Below are positions 36,807-46,584 of a DNA stretch of 64,000 nucleotides, piece by piece; position 1 is the first letter of the stretch; the number at the start of each line of letters is the position of its first letter. The translations under genes were made by a program, and so were the position numbers. The notes under the pieces were generated by a model, which saw nothing but the letters and a program-made list of their open reading frames with translations, did no database searches and had not been told where the DNA came from. Where the stretch lies: NCBI RefSeq assembly GCF_014201655.1, contig NZ_JACHEX010000001.1:124001-188000 (forward strand), written 5' to 3'. The stretch comes from Thermosipho japonicus. GTDB taxonomy: Bacteria > Thermotogota > Thermotogae > Thermotogales > Fervidobacteriaceae.

Positions 36807-38114
36807 ATGTCAAAATTGTACGAAAAAATATTAAACAAAAGTGCTATTATTGGTGTAATGGGAATGGGATATGTTGGACTTCCACTTGCAGTTGAAAAGG
36901 CAAGAGCTGGATACAACGTCATTGGCTTTGATATACAACAAAAAAGAGTAGATATGATTAATGAAGGAAAAAATTATATTGGAGATGTCAATGATGAAGA
37001 ATTAAAACAACTTGTAAGTGAAAAAAGGCTTAAAGCCACTACCAATTTTAACGAACTTGCAAATTGTGATGTAATAAGTATATGTGTTCCCACACCGCTT
37101 GATAAATTCAAACAACCAGATCTTTCATACATTATTCAAACTGCAGAAGATATCTCTAAAAGACTACGTCGTGAACAGCTAATAATTTTAGAAAGCACAA
37201 CATATCCTGGAACCACCGAAGAAGTAGTCCTACCTATACTTCTAAAATCTGGGCTTGAGGTAGGTAAAGATTTTTACCTTGCATTTAGTCCCGAAAGAGT
37301 TGATCCAGGAAATATGAGATATAAAACGAGAAATACTCCAAAGGTGGTTGGTGGAGTAACCAGTGAATGTACAAAATACGCAAAAGCATTGTACGAAAAT
37401 GTGCTCGATGCTCCGGTATTCCCAGTAAGCTCCCCTAAAACTGCTGAAATGTCCAAAATCCTTGAAAATACTTTTAGATTAGTTAATATTGCATTAGTTC
37501 AAGAGATGACAAAAGTTGCTGAAAAAATGAATGTTAATATTTGGGAAGTAATAGATGCAGCTTCAACTAAACCGTTTGGTTACATGCCATTTTATCCAGG
37601 CCCAGGTATAGGTGGGCACTGTATCCCTATCGATCCATTTTATCTATCATACAAAGCAAGAGAATACGATCTTCATTTAATGCTTGTAGAACAGGCAGGT
37701 CAGGTTGCAGATGAAATGCCTTATTATGTTGTCCAAAGACTCGGTGATATTTTAAATGAATTTAAAAAGCCTTTTAATGGCAGCAAAATATTAGTTCTAG
37801 GAGTTGCATACAAAGGAAATATAGATGATATGAGAGAAAGTCCTGCATTAAAAGTAATAGAAATATTAGAAAGAAAAAAAGCAGAGGTATATTATTTTGA
37901 TCCATTTGTACCAGAATTTTCTCTAAACGGAAAGAATTACAAATCCATAGATCTTGATAAAGAAGTCCTTAAAAATTTCGATGGAGCAATTATAACCACT
38001 GCTCATACAATTGGAATAGATTATGAATATATAATAGAAAATTTACCATTTGTTTTTGACACTAAAAATGTTTTAAAGAACTTTAAAAACAGAGAAAAAA
38101 TATACGTTTTATAA
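36807..38114 (+). CDS. UDP-N-acetyl-hexosamine 6-dehydrogenase (WbpA/WecC type)
   Basis: 435 residues. NAD-binding GMGYVGLPLAVEKARAGY, SICVPTPL, SPERVDPGN, Lys in LENTFRLVNIALVQEM and the catalytic Cys in GPGIGGHCIPIDP fit UDP-GlcNAc/ManNAc 6-dehydrogenases rather than UDP-glucose dehydrogenase. It makes uronic acid precursors for surface polysaccharide. It is monocistronic, with its own promoter. Its last six bases overlap the end of the convergent glucosaminidase gene. Confidence 0.9.
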   Translation: MSKLYEKILNKSAIIGVMGMGYVGLPLAVEKARAGYNVIGFDIQQKRVDMINEGKNYIGDVNDEELKQLVSEKRLKATTNFNELANCDVISICVPTPLDKFKQPDLSYIIQTAEDISKRLRREQLIILESTTYPGTTEEVVLPILLKSGLEVGKDFYLAFSPERVDPGNMRYKTRNTPKVVGGVTSECTKYAKALYENVLDAPVFPVSSPKTAEMSKILENTFRLVNIALVQEMTKVAEKMNVNIWEVIDAASTKPFGYMPFYPGPGIGGHCIPIDPFYLSYKAREYDLHLMLVEQAGQVADEMPYYVVQRLGDILNEFKKPFNGSKILVLGVAYKGNIDDMRESPALKVIEILERKKAEVYYFDPFVPEFSLNGKNYKSIDLDKEVLKNFDGAIITTAHTIGIDYEYIIENLPFVFDTKNVLKNFKNREKIYVL

Positions 38115-38885
38115 CCTTGGCAAATTTTTAATGACACTCTTAATTATTTCAACATATTTTTCTCTCATTTGTGAGTAATTGATAAGGCCATCAGCAGGAT
38201 GGCCTTTTTTTATTCCAGCCCTTATAAGTCTAAAATCTTCATAATATGGTAATTTGTTTAAATTCAAAGCATAGCTTCTCATAGAATCCAAAAGACTATT
38301 AAAATATTCCACTTCGTAAATTTCACCATCTGGTCTATCATTTGGAACGATACCAGTTCCTGGTGTAAAAGTCCACTCTCCAAAAATATTATTTGCTTCA
38401 ATAGCAAATCTACTTGTTCCCCAAGCAGATTCTATCGCAGCCTGTGCAAGTGCTATGTCCTCAGGAATAGTATTTACCTTTAATAATAGTTCGTCATAAT
38501 CTTTTGCATCATATTTTTTCATATAAAAATCTAAAACTTTTAAATCACTATTTTCCTTTGCTTTTAAGATTTCCTTTCTTTCCATAAGAATTTCTTGATT
38601 AACTTTTCGAATTAATGGAATCATTATCTTTACAAATAATTCCTTTTTTTCAGTAACTGGAGCTTCAGAAAGGTTTTTTGGCAATGATTCAACAATCACA
38701 TTAGGAGAATTTTTAATTGAAAAATAACCTATCCTTTCAAAATATTTTTTTAATTCTTTCCAATCATCAAAATTGACCTTTATTTCTGATTCAAAAAATT
38801 GAAAATACTCAAATTCTGAATCAATAGTATAAAAGTTTAAAAACAAAAATGCTATAATTATAATCGAAAAAGTTGCTTTTCTCAT
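38109..38885 (-). CDS. Exported Bax-like glucosaminidase
   Basis: 258 residues with a signal peptide (TFSIIIIAFLFLNFYTI). Residues about 140-250 match the mannosyl-glycoprotein endo-beta-N-acetylglucosaminidase-like domain of Escherichia coli Bax: ALAQAAIESAWGTSRFAIEANNIFGEWTF (catalytic Glu in AAIESAWG), YFNSLLDSMRSYALNLN and YSQMREKYVEII. It likely cleaves peptidoglycan. GAGGTG precedes the ATG. Confidence 0.87.
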   Translation of the reverse strand: MRKATFSIIIIAFLFLNFYTIDSEFEYFQFFESEIKVNFDDWKELKKYFERIGYFSIKNSPNVIVESLPKNLSEAPVTEKKELFVKIMIPLIRKVNQEILMERKEILKAKENSDLKVLDFYMKKYDAKDYDELLLKVNTIPEDIALAQAAIESAWGTSRFAIEANNIFGEWTFTPGTGIVPNDRPDGEIYEVEYFNSLLDSMRSYALNLNKLPYYEDFRLIRAGIKKGHPADGLINYSQMREKYVEIIKSVIKNLPRL

Positions 38886-38951
38886 CTATCTTATCACCTC
38901 TCATATCAATTTTATCATAAATTTTATAAATAAACTTAAAGGAGGGGTTAA

Positions 38952-39626
38952 ATGCTTTTTAAGACTGATTTTAGAGGTTCATACGCTATCTTGTTTGTTG
39001 AACTTGAAATAGGTGAAACTATTGTAGCAGAACCTGGTGCAATGGTTTCAATGGAAGGGGATATTGAAGTAAATACATCTACAGGAGGAATATTTAAAGC
39101 CTTAAAAAGAGCCTTTTTAGGTGGTGAACACTTTTTCCTCAATAAATATATTTCACATAGTAAAAGCAAAATTTCATTTGCCCCACTTCTTCCAGGTGAT
39201 ATTGAAGTAATAGATATCAAAAATGGATTTTTCCTTCAATCTACATCCTATCTTGCAAGTCAAGAAACTATATCAATAGACACAAAATTTGGTGGATTCA
39301 AAACTTTCTTTTCCGGTGAAGGTTTCTTTCTATTAAAACTTTCTGGATATGGAAAAGCTGCTATATCTGCCTTCGGTGGAATTTATCACAAAGAACTTGA
39401 ACCTGGAGAGACAATTACTGTTGATACAGGTCATATTGTAGGATTTGATGAAACAGTAAAATATTCTGTTAGAACTTTTGGTGGAATAAAATCAACTCTT
39501 TTTGGTGGTGAAGGTCTCGTAGTTGATCTTGTTGGTCCAGGGAGAGTATATATACAAACAAGAAATTCTCCTGCATTTATCAACTGGATTAGAAATCTTT
39601 TACCTAGAGATACCGCAAGTAAGTAA
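38952..39626 (+). CDS. AIM24 family protein (TIGR00266)
   Basis: 224 residues, beta-rich, with repeated LEIGETIVAEPGAMVSMEG / LEPGETITVDTGHIVGFDE and FGGIKSTLFGGEGLVVDLVGPGRVYIQTR, hallmarks of the TRAP-like AIM24 fold. Molecular function in bacteria is unknown. The ATG follows AGGAGGGG. Confidence 0.9.
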   Translation: MLFKTDFRGSYAILFVELEIGETIVAEPGAMVSMEGDIEVNTSTGGIFKALKRAFLGGEHFFLNKYISHSKSKISFAPLLPGDIEVIDIKNGFFLQSTSYLASQETISIDTKFGGFKTFFSGEGFFLLKLSGYGKAAISAFGGIYHKELEPGETITVDTGHIVGFDETVKYSVRTFGGIKSTLFGGEGLVVDLVGPGRVYIQTRNSPAFINWIRNLLPRDTASK

Positions 39627-39883
39627 AAATAATCTTTTTTTGAACCATTTAAAATTTTCATTAGTCAAAATAGTAGAAAAAGTAAAAAGTAGTTTTTATA
39701 ATTGCTAATAAGGTAGAGTGTAATTCTTTGTTAACAAAAATGGTTCGTAACAGAAACTTTGGCAAGACTAACTTTGTAACATAAATGATGTAATATATTA
39801 AATAGAGAAACCCCCCTATCCCCCTTGAGATACACCCCCCACAGCTTTGAGCGGGCCAAGAAAAAGGCCCGTGTTTTTTTTAT
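39627..39883. other. 257-base intergenic region with C-rich tract and terminator
   Basis: No credible reading frame. It contains a palindrome TTTGTTAACAAA-like site near 39728 and, at 39810-39841, a C-rich stretch (CCCCCC-TAT-CCCCC, then CCCCCC) that is striking in this AT-rich genome. A plus-strand terminator follows. See the finding on a possible small RNA. Confidence 0.5.
39851..39880 (+). terminator. Plus-strand intrinsic terminator
   Basis: Stem CGGGCC / GGCCCG with an eight-base loop, then TGTTTTTTTT. It is 225 bases beyond the AIM24 gene and ends at the mnmE stop. Confidence 0.75.
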
Positions 39884-41209
39884 TTATTTTCCAACACAAA
39901 AGTTTGAGAAAATTGTATCGAGCAAATCTTCAGAAAATCTTTTCCCTATTAATACATCCAATTCTTCCAAAGCTTTTCTTATATCAATAGATATAACATC
40001 AACCTCATACCCACTTTTTAAATTAAAAATAGCACTTTCAACATTTCTTTTTACTCTCTCCAAAACTTCGAGCTGCCTTTGTGTTATTACATGAGAGCTT
40101 TCTCCAGATTCTATGATATCAGAAACCTTTGATAATATTATAGACTCTAAAGATCTAAAACTTTCTCCCGTTAAAGCACTTATTTTTACTGCATCTTTAA
40201 ACTCCTTATTAAAATTATAACCAATATCGCACTTGTTCCATACAGGTATATAGTTTAATTTTTTTACCTTCTCAAAAATATACTCATCTTCCTTTGTAAA
40301 ACCTGTTGTCGCATCCAAAACAAAAAGAACAATATCAGCCTTTTCAAGCTCTTTAATACTTTTCTGGATGCCTATACTTTCTACAACATCATCTGTTTTT
40401 CTTATACCAGCAGTATCAACAATAACAAAATGGATTCCGTTAATATCTATTTCGCCTTTAATAACATCCCTTGTTGTACCGGGAATATCCGTAACTATTG
40501 CTCTATCTTCTTCCAAAAGCTTATTTAGCAAAGTAGACTTCCCCGAATTTGGCTTTCCCACGATTGTCATAACTATACCTTGATTCAAGGTTAAAGCTTT
40601 TTTGCTTTTCTCAATTTTCAAAGATAATTCTTGATCTATTTTAGATAATAAATTGGAAATATTATCAAAATCAACTTCCATATCATCCGGATAGTCTATA
40701 GAAACTTCTATCTCTGCAAGTATATTTAATAACCTTGAACGATAATTTTCTATTTCTTCTGATAGTTTGCCTTTTAAATTTTCAAAAGAAAGTTTTAAAG
40801 ATATTTCACTTTTTGCTTCTATTATTTGATAAATTGACTCTGCTTGAACTAGAGAAATTTTTCCATTTAAAAATGCTCTTTTTGTAAATTCTCCTCTTTC
40901 TGCAAGCCTTGCTCCACTCTTCAACACTGCTTCAAGAACTTTTCTAGTAACCAGTATTCCTCCATGACCATATATTTCAACTAAATCGTTTCCTGTATAA
41001 CTATTTGGGGATTTATAAAAAACAATATTTACCTCGTCTACTATTTGCCCTTCAAATTCCATAAAAGCATGATAAACTCTTCTATAATCAACATTAGAAA
41101 TTTTTACCAACTTTTTTGCAATATCATGACTTTTAGGTCCATCAATCCTTACAACTGAAATAGCACCTGTTCCTAAAGGGCTGGATATTGCCGCAATCGT
41201 GTCAAACAA
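39884..41209 (-). CDS. mnmE: tRNA modification GTPase MnmE
   Basis: With MnmG it forms 5-carboxymethylaminomethyl-U34 in tRNA. The 441 residues show the N-terminal folate-binding domain (TIAAISSPLGTGAISVVRIDG), the G domain with P-loop GKPNSGKSTL, DIPGTTRD and DTAGIR, NKCD, and the C-terminal FCVGK whose Cys is conserved. TTG start at 41209 behind GAGGAGGG. Last gene of the tagA-rsmG-mnmE run. Confidence 0.97.
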   Translation of the reverse strand: MFDTIAAISSPLGTGAISVVRIDGPKSHDIAKKLVKISNVDYRRVYHAFMEFEGQIVDEVNIVFYKSPNSYTGNDLVEIYGHGGILVTRKVLEAVLKSGARLAERGEFTKRAFLNGKISLVQAESIYQIIEAKSEISLKLSFENLKGKLSEEIENYRSRLLNILAEIEVSIDYPDDMEVDFDNISNLLSKIDQELSLKIEKSKKALTLNQGIVMTIVGKPNSGKSTLLNKLLEEDRAIVTDIPGTTRDVIKGEIDINGIHFVIVDTAGIRKTDDVVESIGIQKSIKELEKADIVLFVLDATTGFTKEDEYIFEKVKKLNYIPVWNKCDIGYNFNKEFKDAVKISALTGESFRSLESIILSKVSDIIESGESSHVITQRQLEVLERVKRNVESAIFNLKSGYEVDVISIDIRKALEELDVLIGKRFSEDLLDTIFSNFCVGK

Positions 41210-41223
41210 ATCCTAATCCCTCC

Positions 41224-41862
41224 TCACAAAGGTTGTTTCAAAATTTTATTAAATCTCCTCGGAAATTTAGAATCAGTTGCTTTTACTTTTTCAAAAACAA
41301 GTAACACTCTTTCTTTATCAAGAATATTATATTCCCTTATTTCTTTAAGTTTTACGTTTAGCTCTTTTATAGCATTTTGCGCACTATCTAACTCCTCCTT
41401 ATAATTTTTCCCCTTGTAAAGAAAAATTTTTCCACCAATTTTTGAAAAAGGAACTGTCAATTCCAATATTACTCTTAATTCTGCAACAGCCCTTGAAAAA
41501 ACAGAATCAAATCTTCCAATCAAATCTTTCTTTTCTTCAATTCTTGCATTTAAAAATTCTAGATTATTCAAATTTAATTTATTACAAACCCCTCTAACAA
41601 AATCTATCTTTTTTCTAGAAGAGTCAACTAATAACCCTCGAGAATTTTCAAACATAATTCCAATAAAAACTCCTGGAACACCTCCTCCGGTCCCAACATC
41701 TAAAAAATTACTCCCCACATCATTTTCTTTTAGTGGAATTAAACTATCCATGGCTAATAACTGGTAGGCAAGTTCTAGATCCTTTATTGCGGTAAGATTT
41801 AACGGTGCATTTATAATTTCTTTCAAGTATCTTAAAATTAATTGCTTCTTTTCAAATTTCAT
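41224..41862 (-). CDS. rsmG: 16S rRNA m7G527 methyltransferase
   Basis: 212 residues with the RsmG signature [19 protein letters not shown], the second motif [11 protein letters not shown] and [12 protein letters not shown]. Uses S-adenosylmethionine. ATGA overlap with the upstream transferase gene. Confidence 0.95.
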   Translation of the reverse strand: MKFEKKQLILRYLKEIINAPLNLTAIKDLELAYQLLAMDSLIPLKENDVGSNFLDVGTGGGVPGVFIGIMFENSRGLLVDSSRKKIDFVRGVCNKLNLNNLEFLNARIEEKKDLIGRFDSVFSRAVAELRVILELTVPFSKIGGKIFLYKGKNYKEELDSAQNAIKELNVKLKEIREYNILDKERVLLVFEKVKATDSKFPRRFNKILKQPL

Positions 41863-42575
41863 TTTATCTTACCTCTTAACACTAAATATGTGTATTTAAT
41901 TATTTCAAAAGGCACATGCCTTTTTTTTATCGGAGACTGCAGCCATCTATAAAACCACTCTAATTTCATTTTTTGGAAAAACAGTGGTGCACGTTTTTTT
42001 AACCCTGAAATTACGTCAAAACTTCCACCAACACCCATTGCAAATTTAAAAGGCAATGAAAAGTTATTAAAAATCCATTCTTCCTGTCTTGGAACACCCA
42101 TTCCTACAAAAACTAAGTCAGGTTTTAAACGTTCGATTTCCTCAGAAACACTTTTATCATCAAAAGGAAAATAACCATGATGAAAGCCAACGACATTTAC
42201 ACCACTATTTTTTAGCTTTTTAGCCGCCTCTTCAATAACTTTTGGTTTAGCACCTAAAAGATAAACCTTCCAGTTATACTCTTTAGACTTTTCACATAGA
42301 TATAACATTGTGTCTATACCTGTAATTCTATCAGTTAAAATGTTTCTGTTCCTTTTTAAGGCCCATACTATTCCAGAACCATCGGGAATAATATATGTAG
42401 CATTATTTACAACGTTTCTATAATAACCATCCTTCAACGCTCTTAATAAAATAGAAGCATTCAAAGTTACTATAAAAGTTTTTTCATTAGAAATTATACT
42501 CTTTACAATTTCTTCTCTTATCTCATTTTCAAATCCAACTGTGACCTTTAACTGCGAGAAATTTACAATATCCAC
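41859..42575 (-). CDS. WecG/TagA/CpsF family glycosyltransferase
   Basis: 238 residues from GTG at 42575 after AAAGGTGG. The frame stays open further upstream but there it runs into the terminator and tRNA-Leu, so longer starts are rejected. Family motifs: [54 protein letters not shown] and [13 protein letters not shown]26 enzymes add N-acetylmannosamine (uronic acid) to lipid-linked sugars; the nucleotide-sugar dehydrogenase at 36807 could supply the donor. Confidence 0.92.
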   Translation of the reverse strand: MDIVNFSQLKVTVGFENEIREEIVKSIISNEKTFIVTLNASILLRALKDGYYRNVVNNATYIIPDGSGIVWALKRNRNILTDRITGIDTMLYLCEKSKEYNWKVYLLGAKPKVIEEAAKKLKNSGVNVVGFHHGYFPFDDKSVSEEIERLKPDLVFVGMGVPRQEEWIFNNFSLPFKFAMGVGGSFDVISGLKKRAPLFFQKMKLEWFYRWLQSPIKKRHVPFEIIKYTYLVLRGKIK

Positions 42576-42603
42576 TTTCTCCACCTTTCTTACTTTTCTA
42601 ATA

Positions 42604-42630
42604 CAAAAAAATTCCCGGATATTACCGGGA
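42604..42630 (-). terminator. Terminator after tRNA-Leu
   Basis: Stem TCCCGG / CCGGGA with a six-base loop, followed on the minus strand by ATTTTTTT, directly after the tRNA 3' end and before the GT26 gene. Confidence 0.8.
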
Positions 42631-42631
42631 C

Positions 42632-42718
42632 TGGTGCCGAGGGCGGGACTTGAACCCGCACGGAGAAAACTCCACATGATCCTGAGTCATGCGCGTCTGC
42701 CAGTTCCGCCACCTCGGC
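42632..42718 (-). tRNA. tRNA-Leu(CAG)
   Basis: On the minus strand acceptor GCCGAGG pairs with CCTCGGC. The anticodon loop CTCAGGA (anticodon CAG) sits in a CATGA/TCATG stem, and there is a long variable arm (TGTGGAGTTTTCTCCGTG) and T arm GGGTTCAAGTCCC. Discriminator A and encoded CCA (42632-42634). Confidence 0.96.
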
Positions 42719-42734
42719 ATGTTACACAACTATA

Positions 42735-42740
42735 TTATAT
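42735..42740 (-). promoter_or_regulatory. Probable -10 box of tRNA-Leu
   Basis: TATAAT on the minus strand, within GATATAATATAG, about 17 bases before the tRNA. The -35 is weak and lies at the end of the decarboxylase gene. Confidence 0.45.
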
Positions 42741-42759
42741 CACATAAAATTTAAGTAAA

Positions 42760-43923
42760 CTATACTTCTTCAAACAATTCTTGCTTTACAAATATTGAAC
42801 TTTCAAAGATTATCTTAGGAGAAGGTATACCATTGAAATTTGTACCATATTCAGTAGTGTACGCTCCTGTGTTATACAATACAATTAAATCATCCATTGT
42901 TGTGGTTTTCGGTAAATTAATATCATAATACATTACATCAACGCTATCACATGTTGGACCTGCAAGAACAAATTTTTCCTTTTCTTCATCCTCTTTGTCA
43001 ATAACTTCAACTTCATACCTTATATTTTGTATAGTTTCAGTAAGACCATGGAATACTCCTGCATCAGTATAAATCCATTTTTCTTCTCCTTTTTGGCTTC
43101 TTAAAATTACACTCGTTATCATTACACCAGCGTTACCTACCATTGAACGTCCTGGTTCCAATATTACTGTTACATCTTCTCCAATATAATCTGCAATTGC
43201 CTCATTTATAACTGCAGAAATTTCTTCAACTGTTGGAATATTTTTTGAATATTTTACTGGCATTCCTCCACCAGTATTTACCATTTTCATTTCAATTCCC
43301 ATTCTTCTTGCCTCTTCAAATACTACAGAAACTTCCCTAATAGCAACTCTCCAATTTTCAGGGTTATAATTTTGTGATCCCACATGAAAACTCACACCAA
43401 TTGGATTAAGTCCCAATGAGTGCGCATATTTTACCAACGAAATGGCGTGATCAACACTTGTTCCAAATTTTTTGGTTAAAGGCCAGTCTGCATCATCTTC
43501 CATCCCATTGGTACTAATTCTAACATATATATTCGAATTTGGAGCATTTTTTGCTATCTTTTCTATCTCCATTTCGCTGTCAACTGCAAACATTTTAATT
43601 CCTTTTTCATATGCAAACGCTATATCTGAAGATTTCTTTATTGTATTCCCAAAACTCATCCTCTCTGGTTCTACACCTATACTTAAGAGCTTTTCAATCT
43701 CTGGTCTTGAAGCCACATCAAAATAGCTTCCTAAATCTCTTAAAAGTTTTAAAATTTCAATATGGGAGTTGGCCTTAACAGCATAATAAATCTTTGAATT
43801 TTTTACATTTTCTACAAGTCTTTTGTAGTTATCTCTTATTATTTCCAAATCCATTACTAAAATAGGAGTTCCGTGCTTTTCTGCCAATGCTTTCAATTTT
43901 TGGTTGAGAATTTTTTTGTCCAT
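42760..43923 (-). CDS. Group IV PLP decarboxylase (ornithine/lysine/DAP decarboxylase family)
   Basis: 387 residues from ATG at 43923 (GGGAGTGGGGAG upstream). The PLP lysine is Lys50 in YYAVKANSH, with HVGSQ, the PLP phosphate loop NTGGGMPVKY, EPGRSMVGNAG and the active-site Cys in GPTCDSVDVM. That last motif and TGAYTTEYGTNFNG resemble ornithine decarboxylases; diaminopimelate decarboxylases usually have GxxCESGD. I therefore favour ornithine or ornithine/lysine decarboxylation to putrescine/cadaverine, but lysA function cannot be excluded. Monocistronic between tRNA-Leu and a 124-base gap. Confidence 0.85.
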   Translation of the reverse strand: MDKKILNQKLKALAEKHGTPILVMDLEIIRDNYKRLVENVKNSKIYYAVKANSHIEILKLLRDLGSYFDVASRPEIEKLLSIGVEPERMSFGNTIKKSSDIAFAYEKGIKMFAVDSEMEIEKIAKNAPNSNIYVRISTNGMEDDADWPLTKKFGTSVDHAISLVKYAHSLGLNPIGVSFHVGSQNYNPENWRVAIREVSVVFEEARRMGIEMKMVNTGGGMPVKYSKNIPTVEEISAVINEAIADYIGEDVTVILEPGRSMVGNAGVMITSVILRSQKGEEKWIYTDAGVFHGLTETIQNIRYEVEVIDKEDEEKEKFVLAGPTCDSVDVMYYDINLPKTTTMDDLIVLYNTGAYTTEYGTNFNGIPSPKIIFESSIFVKQELFEEV

Positions 43924-44047
43924 TCTCCCCACTCCCTTCAGTAAAAAATCTAAAACAATAATAAACTAATTTATGCTACATTAAAACATACATATTATTA
44001 ATTTTTTACTACAACATGTTACAATTTTGAAATACAGAGTGGGAAGG

Positions 44048-45175
44048 TTATAATAACATATAAATAAAATGTGAAAAAACACCAGCTGCAAGTCCTCCAA
44101 TTGTATGCGACAAAATTGCTTTACCTGTCAAAAATCTATACCCAAGTTCATCCATCATAGCAATATGAGTGCTCAAATATCCACTCCAAGTCATTCCCAT
44201 GGCTGTAAAGACTGCTATATCATTCGGTGTAATAATATTCAAATCAATAAACTTTGGGATTAATGCAAGTGCAGCACCAGTTGAACCTAATGAAGTTAAA
44301 GGAAAGGCAATCAATTCAGGATTGGAAAAACCAAACAACCACTTTAAAATGAAGAATATTTTTTCACCCAAATAAGGCAATATTGGAATACCTTCATATG
44401 CAAGTCCCTGGTATCCTACTGTTGGATCTTTTGGCCCAAAAGTAATCATCATTACAAAAGTGCTAATTACTAGTACTCCAGGAATGATACCTAATCCAAT
44501 ATCAACACCCTTTTTTCCACCATCAAGTAACGCAGTTAAAAGTCTCTCTGTAAAACTGCCATAACTATTGCCAGCCTCATATTCAACATTTATTACTTCT
44601 TCCGAATCATCGTATTCTCCCAATTTTTTCCTTGTAAAACTTGAAAAAACTCTTACGCTAACAATACTTCCAAAAATTGCACCCAAATTTCCAATAAACA
44701 CGGCGGGAACTAGATTATACCCCATTTTACTACCTTGAGCAATCATAAAAGTTGAAACTATTAGTCCCATCCCAAAAGAAGTTCCCAAATTACACAGCAA
44801 AGGTTCTTGCCACTTTGCAAAGTTTTTCATAAACCTTTTATCCTTTGCAAGAGCAATAATAGCTGGATTATCTGAAAAGTAAGTTGCAATTATTCCCATC
44901 ACAGAAACACCAGGAAGGTTATAGAGAGGTTTCATAAACGGTCTTAAAATTACATCTATCAAATCAGCAACCTTAAATTCAAACAAAAGACCTGAAAAAG
45001 CTCCAGTAATAACTGCTACTGCCATAATAAAAAATACGGTATTTAATAATAAATCATGGGCTGTTAGCATTAGTGTCTTAAAAAAATTAGAAACTCCCAT
45101 ATAGGAGTTTACAAACAAAAAAGCAAGTATCAATACTATTAGAAAAAGAAAAGCTTCAAAATATGATTTTTTCAC
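44048..45175 (-). CDS. Gate-domain (nucleoside recognition) membrane protein
   Basis: 375 residues, about nine helices, GTG start after AAAGGGGAG. Two gate-type segments are visible (NTVFFIMAVAVITGAFSGLLFEF and GLGIIPGVLVISTFVMMITFG), with GIIATYFSDNPAIIALAKD and FPLTSLGSTGAALALIP between or after. Related proteins are annotated as nucleoside recognition or spore-maturation-like transporters; the substrate is unknown. Confidence 0.75.
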   Translation of the reverse strand: MKKSYFEAFLFLIVLILAFLFVNSYMGVSNFFKTLMLTAHDLLLNTVFFIMAVAVITGAFSGLLFEFKVADLIDVILRPFMKPLYNLPGVSVMGIIATYFSDNPAIIALAKDKRFMKNFAKWQEPLLCNLGTSFGMGLIVSTFMIAQGSKMGYNLVPAVFIGNLGAIFGSIVSVRVFSSFTRKKLGEYDDSEEVINVEYEAGNSYGSFTERLLTALLDGGKKGVDIGLGIIPGVLVISTFVMMITFGPKDPTVGYQGLAYEGIPILPYLGEKIFFILKWLFGFSNPELIAFPLTSLGSTGAALALIPKFIDLNIITPNDIAVFTAMGMTWSGYLSTHIAMMDELGYRFLTGKAILSHTIGGLAAGVFSHFIYMLL

Positions 45176-45190
45176 AAATACTCCCCTTTC

Positions 45191-45670
45191 TCAGTCTAAT
45201 TTTAGCAGAACCAGTATAATACCAACTAATAAAGATATTACACCAACTATTTCTGCATGCAACGACTGAGAAATGGGATAAGCGGCAATTAAAATCGCAA
45301 AATATTTAAAAAAGCTTCCAATTATTCTTTTGCTTACTCTTTTAATTGAAAATATAGCATACTCAAATCTATCTTTTCCCAAAGCTAAAACCAATATTCT
45401 AAACCTGGTATCTATAGAATAAATATCCCTAATAATCCTATAAAGTTGGTAAAGCGTTGAAAGAATTAAAAAGAAAAACAATTGCAAAATACCTTTAGGT
45501 ATATAATACCAACCTAATATTCCAAGCCCTAAAACAATTAATTCATTAAAAACTCTAAACGTACCATATTTAAAGAATGTCTTTGAAATTACAATTAAAA
45601 AAGCTAATGCAATAGAAATCAGGAGCCCTACAGCCCCTGTAATAAGCGTAAAAAAGGTAACATCAAGCAT
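45191..45670 (-). CDS. Hypothetical four-helix membrane protein
   Basis: 159 residues from ATG at 45670, which overlaps the qmcA stop; longer starts would lie inside qmcA. Four or five hydrophobic segments with basic loops ([26 protein letters not shown]). No family recognised. Its coupling to qmcA and nfeD suggests a membrane-microdomain function, which is inference. Confidence 0.65.
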   Translation of the reverse strand: MLDVTFFTLITGAVGLLISIALAFLIVISKTFFKYGTFRVFNELIVLGLGILGWYYIPKGILQLFFFLILSTLYQLYRIIRDIYSIDTRFRILVLALGKDRFEYAIFSIKRVSKRIIGSFFKYFAILIAAYPISQSLHAEIVGVISLLVGIILVLLKLD

Positions 45671-46580
45671 TATCTTTTTCACCGCCACTCTTAAACATTT
45701 CAGAAATTGCTCCTATACTTCCTAAAATACCTGATAATTCCATTGGTAAGAATATCTTAGTTGCATTTCCATTAGCCATTTCTTTAAGTGTCTCAAGATA
45801 TCTTACTGCAATAACATCGTTGGTAGGATTTCCTTCATGGATTGATTTAAATACTAACATAATAGCTTCACCTTGACCCTGAGCTTCAGCAATCAATTTA
45901 TACTTATTTGCTTCTGCCACTTTCTTAATGGCCTCCGCTTCACCTTCTGCCTTTAAAATCGCTGCCTGTTTTTGACCTTCCGCCTTTAAAATTTCAGATT
46001 GTCTAATTCCTTCTGCTTCTAAAATTGCGGCTCTCTTTGTCCTTTCAGCTTTCATTTGTTTACTCATAGCCTCCATAATATCTTTTGGAGGATCTATTTT
46101 CTTAATTTCCACCCTTGTAATTCTAATTCCCCATTTATCAGTAGCTTCATCAAGTACAGTTCTAAGTTTTGTATTTATTTCTTCTCTCGAGGTAAGCGTT
46201 TGATCAAGTTCTAATTCACCAATAACATTTCTAAGATTTGTTTGTGCAAGCTTTATGGTTGCAAATTCAAAATTACTAACATTGTATACTGCCTTGTATG
46301 CATCTGTAATTTCATAGTATATGACAGCATCTACAGTTACAACAACGTTATCCTTTGTAATAACTTCTTGAGGTGGAACATCTATGACATGTTCTCTTAA
46401 ATCTACTTTTATCATTCTATCAAAAAAAGGAATTATAAAATGAATACCAGCTTTAACTTCTTTTCTAAACTTTCCAAGTCTTTCTACCAATCCTCTTTCA
46501 TACGGTCTAACAATTCTTATACCAGATGCCGCAACTAAAAACAAAAAGAATATTAATATTAAAAACAAAAAGTATAACAT
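45663..46580 (-). CDS. SPFH/band 7 protein (stomatin/QmcA type)
   Basis: 305 residues. One N-terminal helix, then the SPFH domain ([63 protein letters not shown]), then a long helical Glu-Ala-rich coiled coil ([20 protein letters not shown]) that oligomerises. Such proteins form ring assemblies in membrane microdomains and pair with NfeD, encoded immediately upstream. Confidence 0.93.
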   Translation of the reverse strand: MLYFLFLILIFFLFLVAASGIRIVRPYERGLVERLGKFRKEVKAGIHFIIPFFDRMIKVDLREHVIDVPPQEVITKDNVVVTVDAVIYYEITDAYKAVYNVSNFEFATIKLAQTNLRNVIGELELDQTLTSREEINTKLRTVLDEATDKWGIRITRVEIKKIDPPKDIMEAMSKQMKAERTKRAAILEAEGIRQSEILKAEGQKQAAILKAEGEAEAIKKVAEANKYKLIAEAQGQGEAIMLVFKSIHEGNPTNDVIAVRYLETLKEMANGNATKIFLPMELSGILGSIGAISEMFKSGGEKDNA

Positions 46581-46584
46581 ATTA

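Noticed and set aside
39804-39841. C-rich tract as a CRISPR or tandem repeat
   Set aside because: The C runs differ in length and spacing, and there are no repeated units or spacers.
42576-42677. Upstream in-frame extension of the GT26 glycosyltransferase gene
   Set aside because: It would run through the tRNA-Leu terminator and into tRNA-Leu; the GTG at 42575 has a good binding site and fits the family N-terminus.
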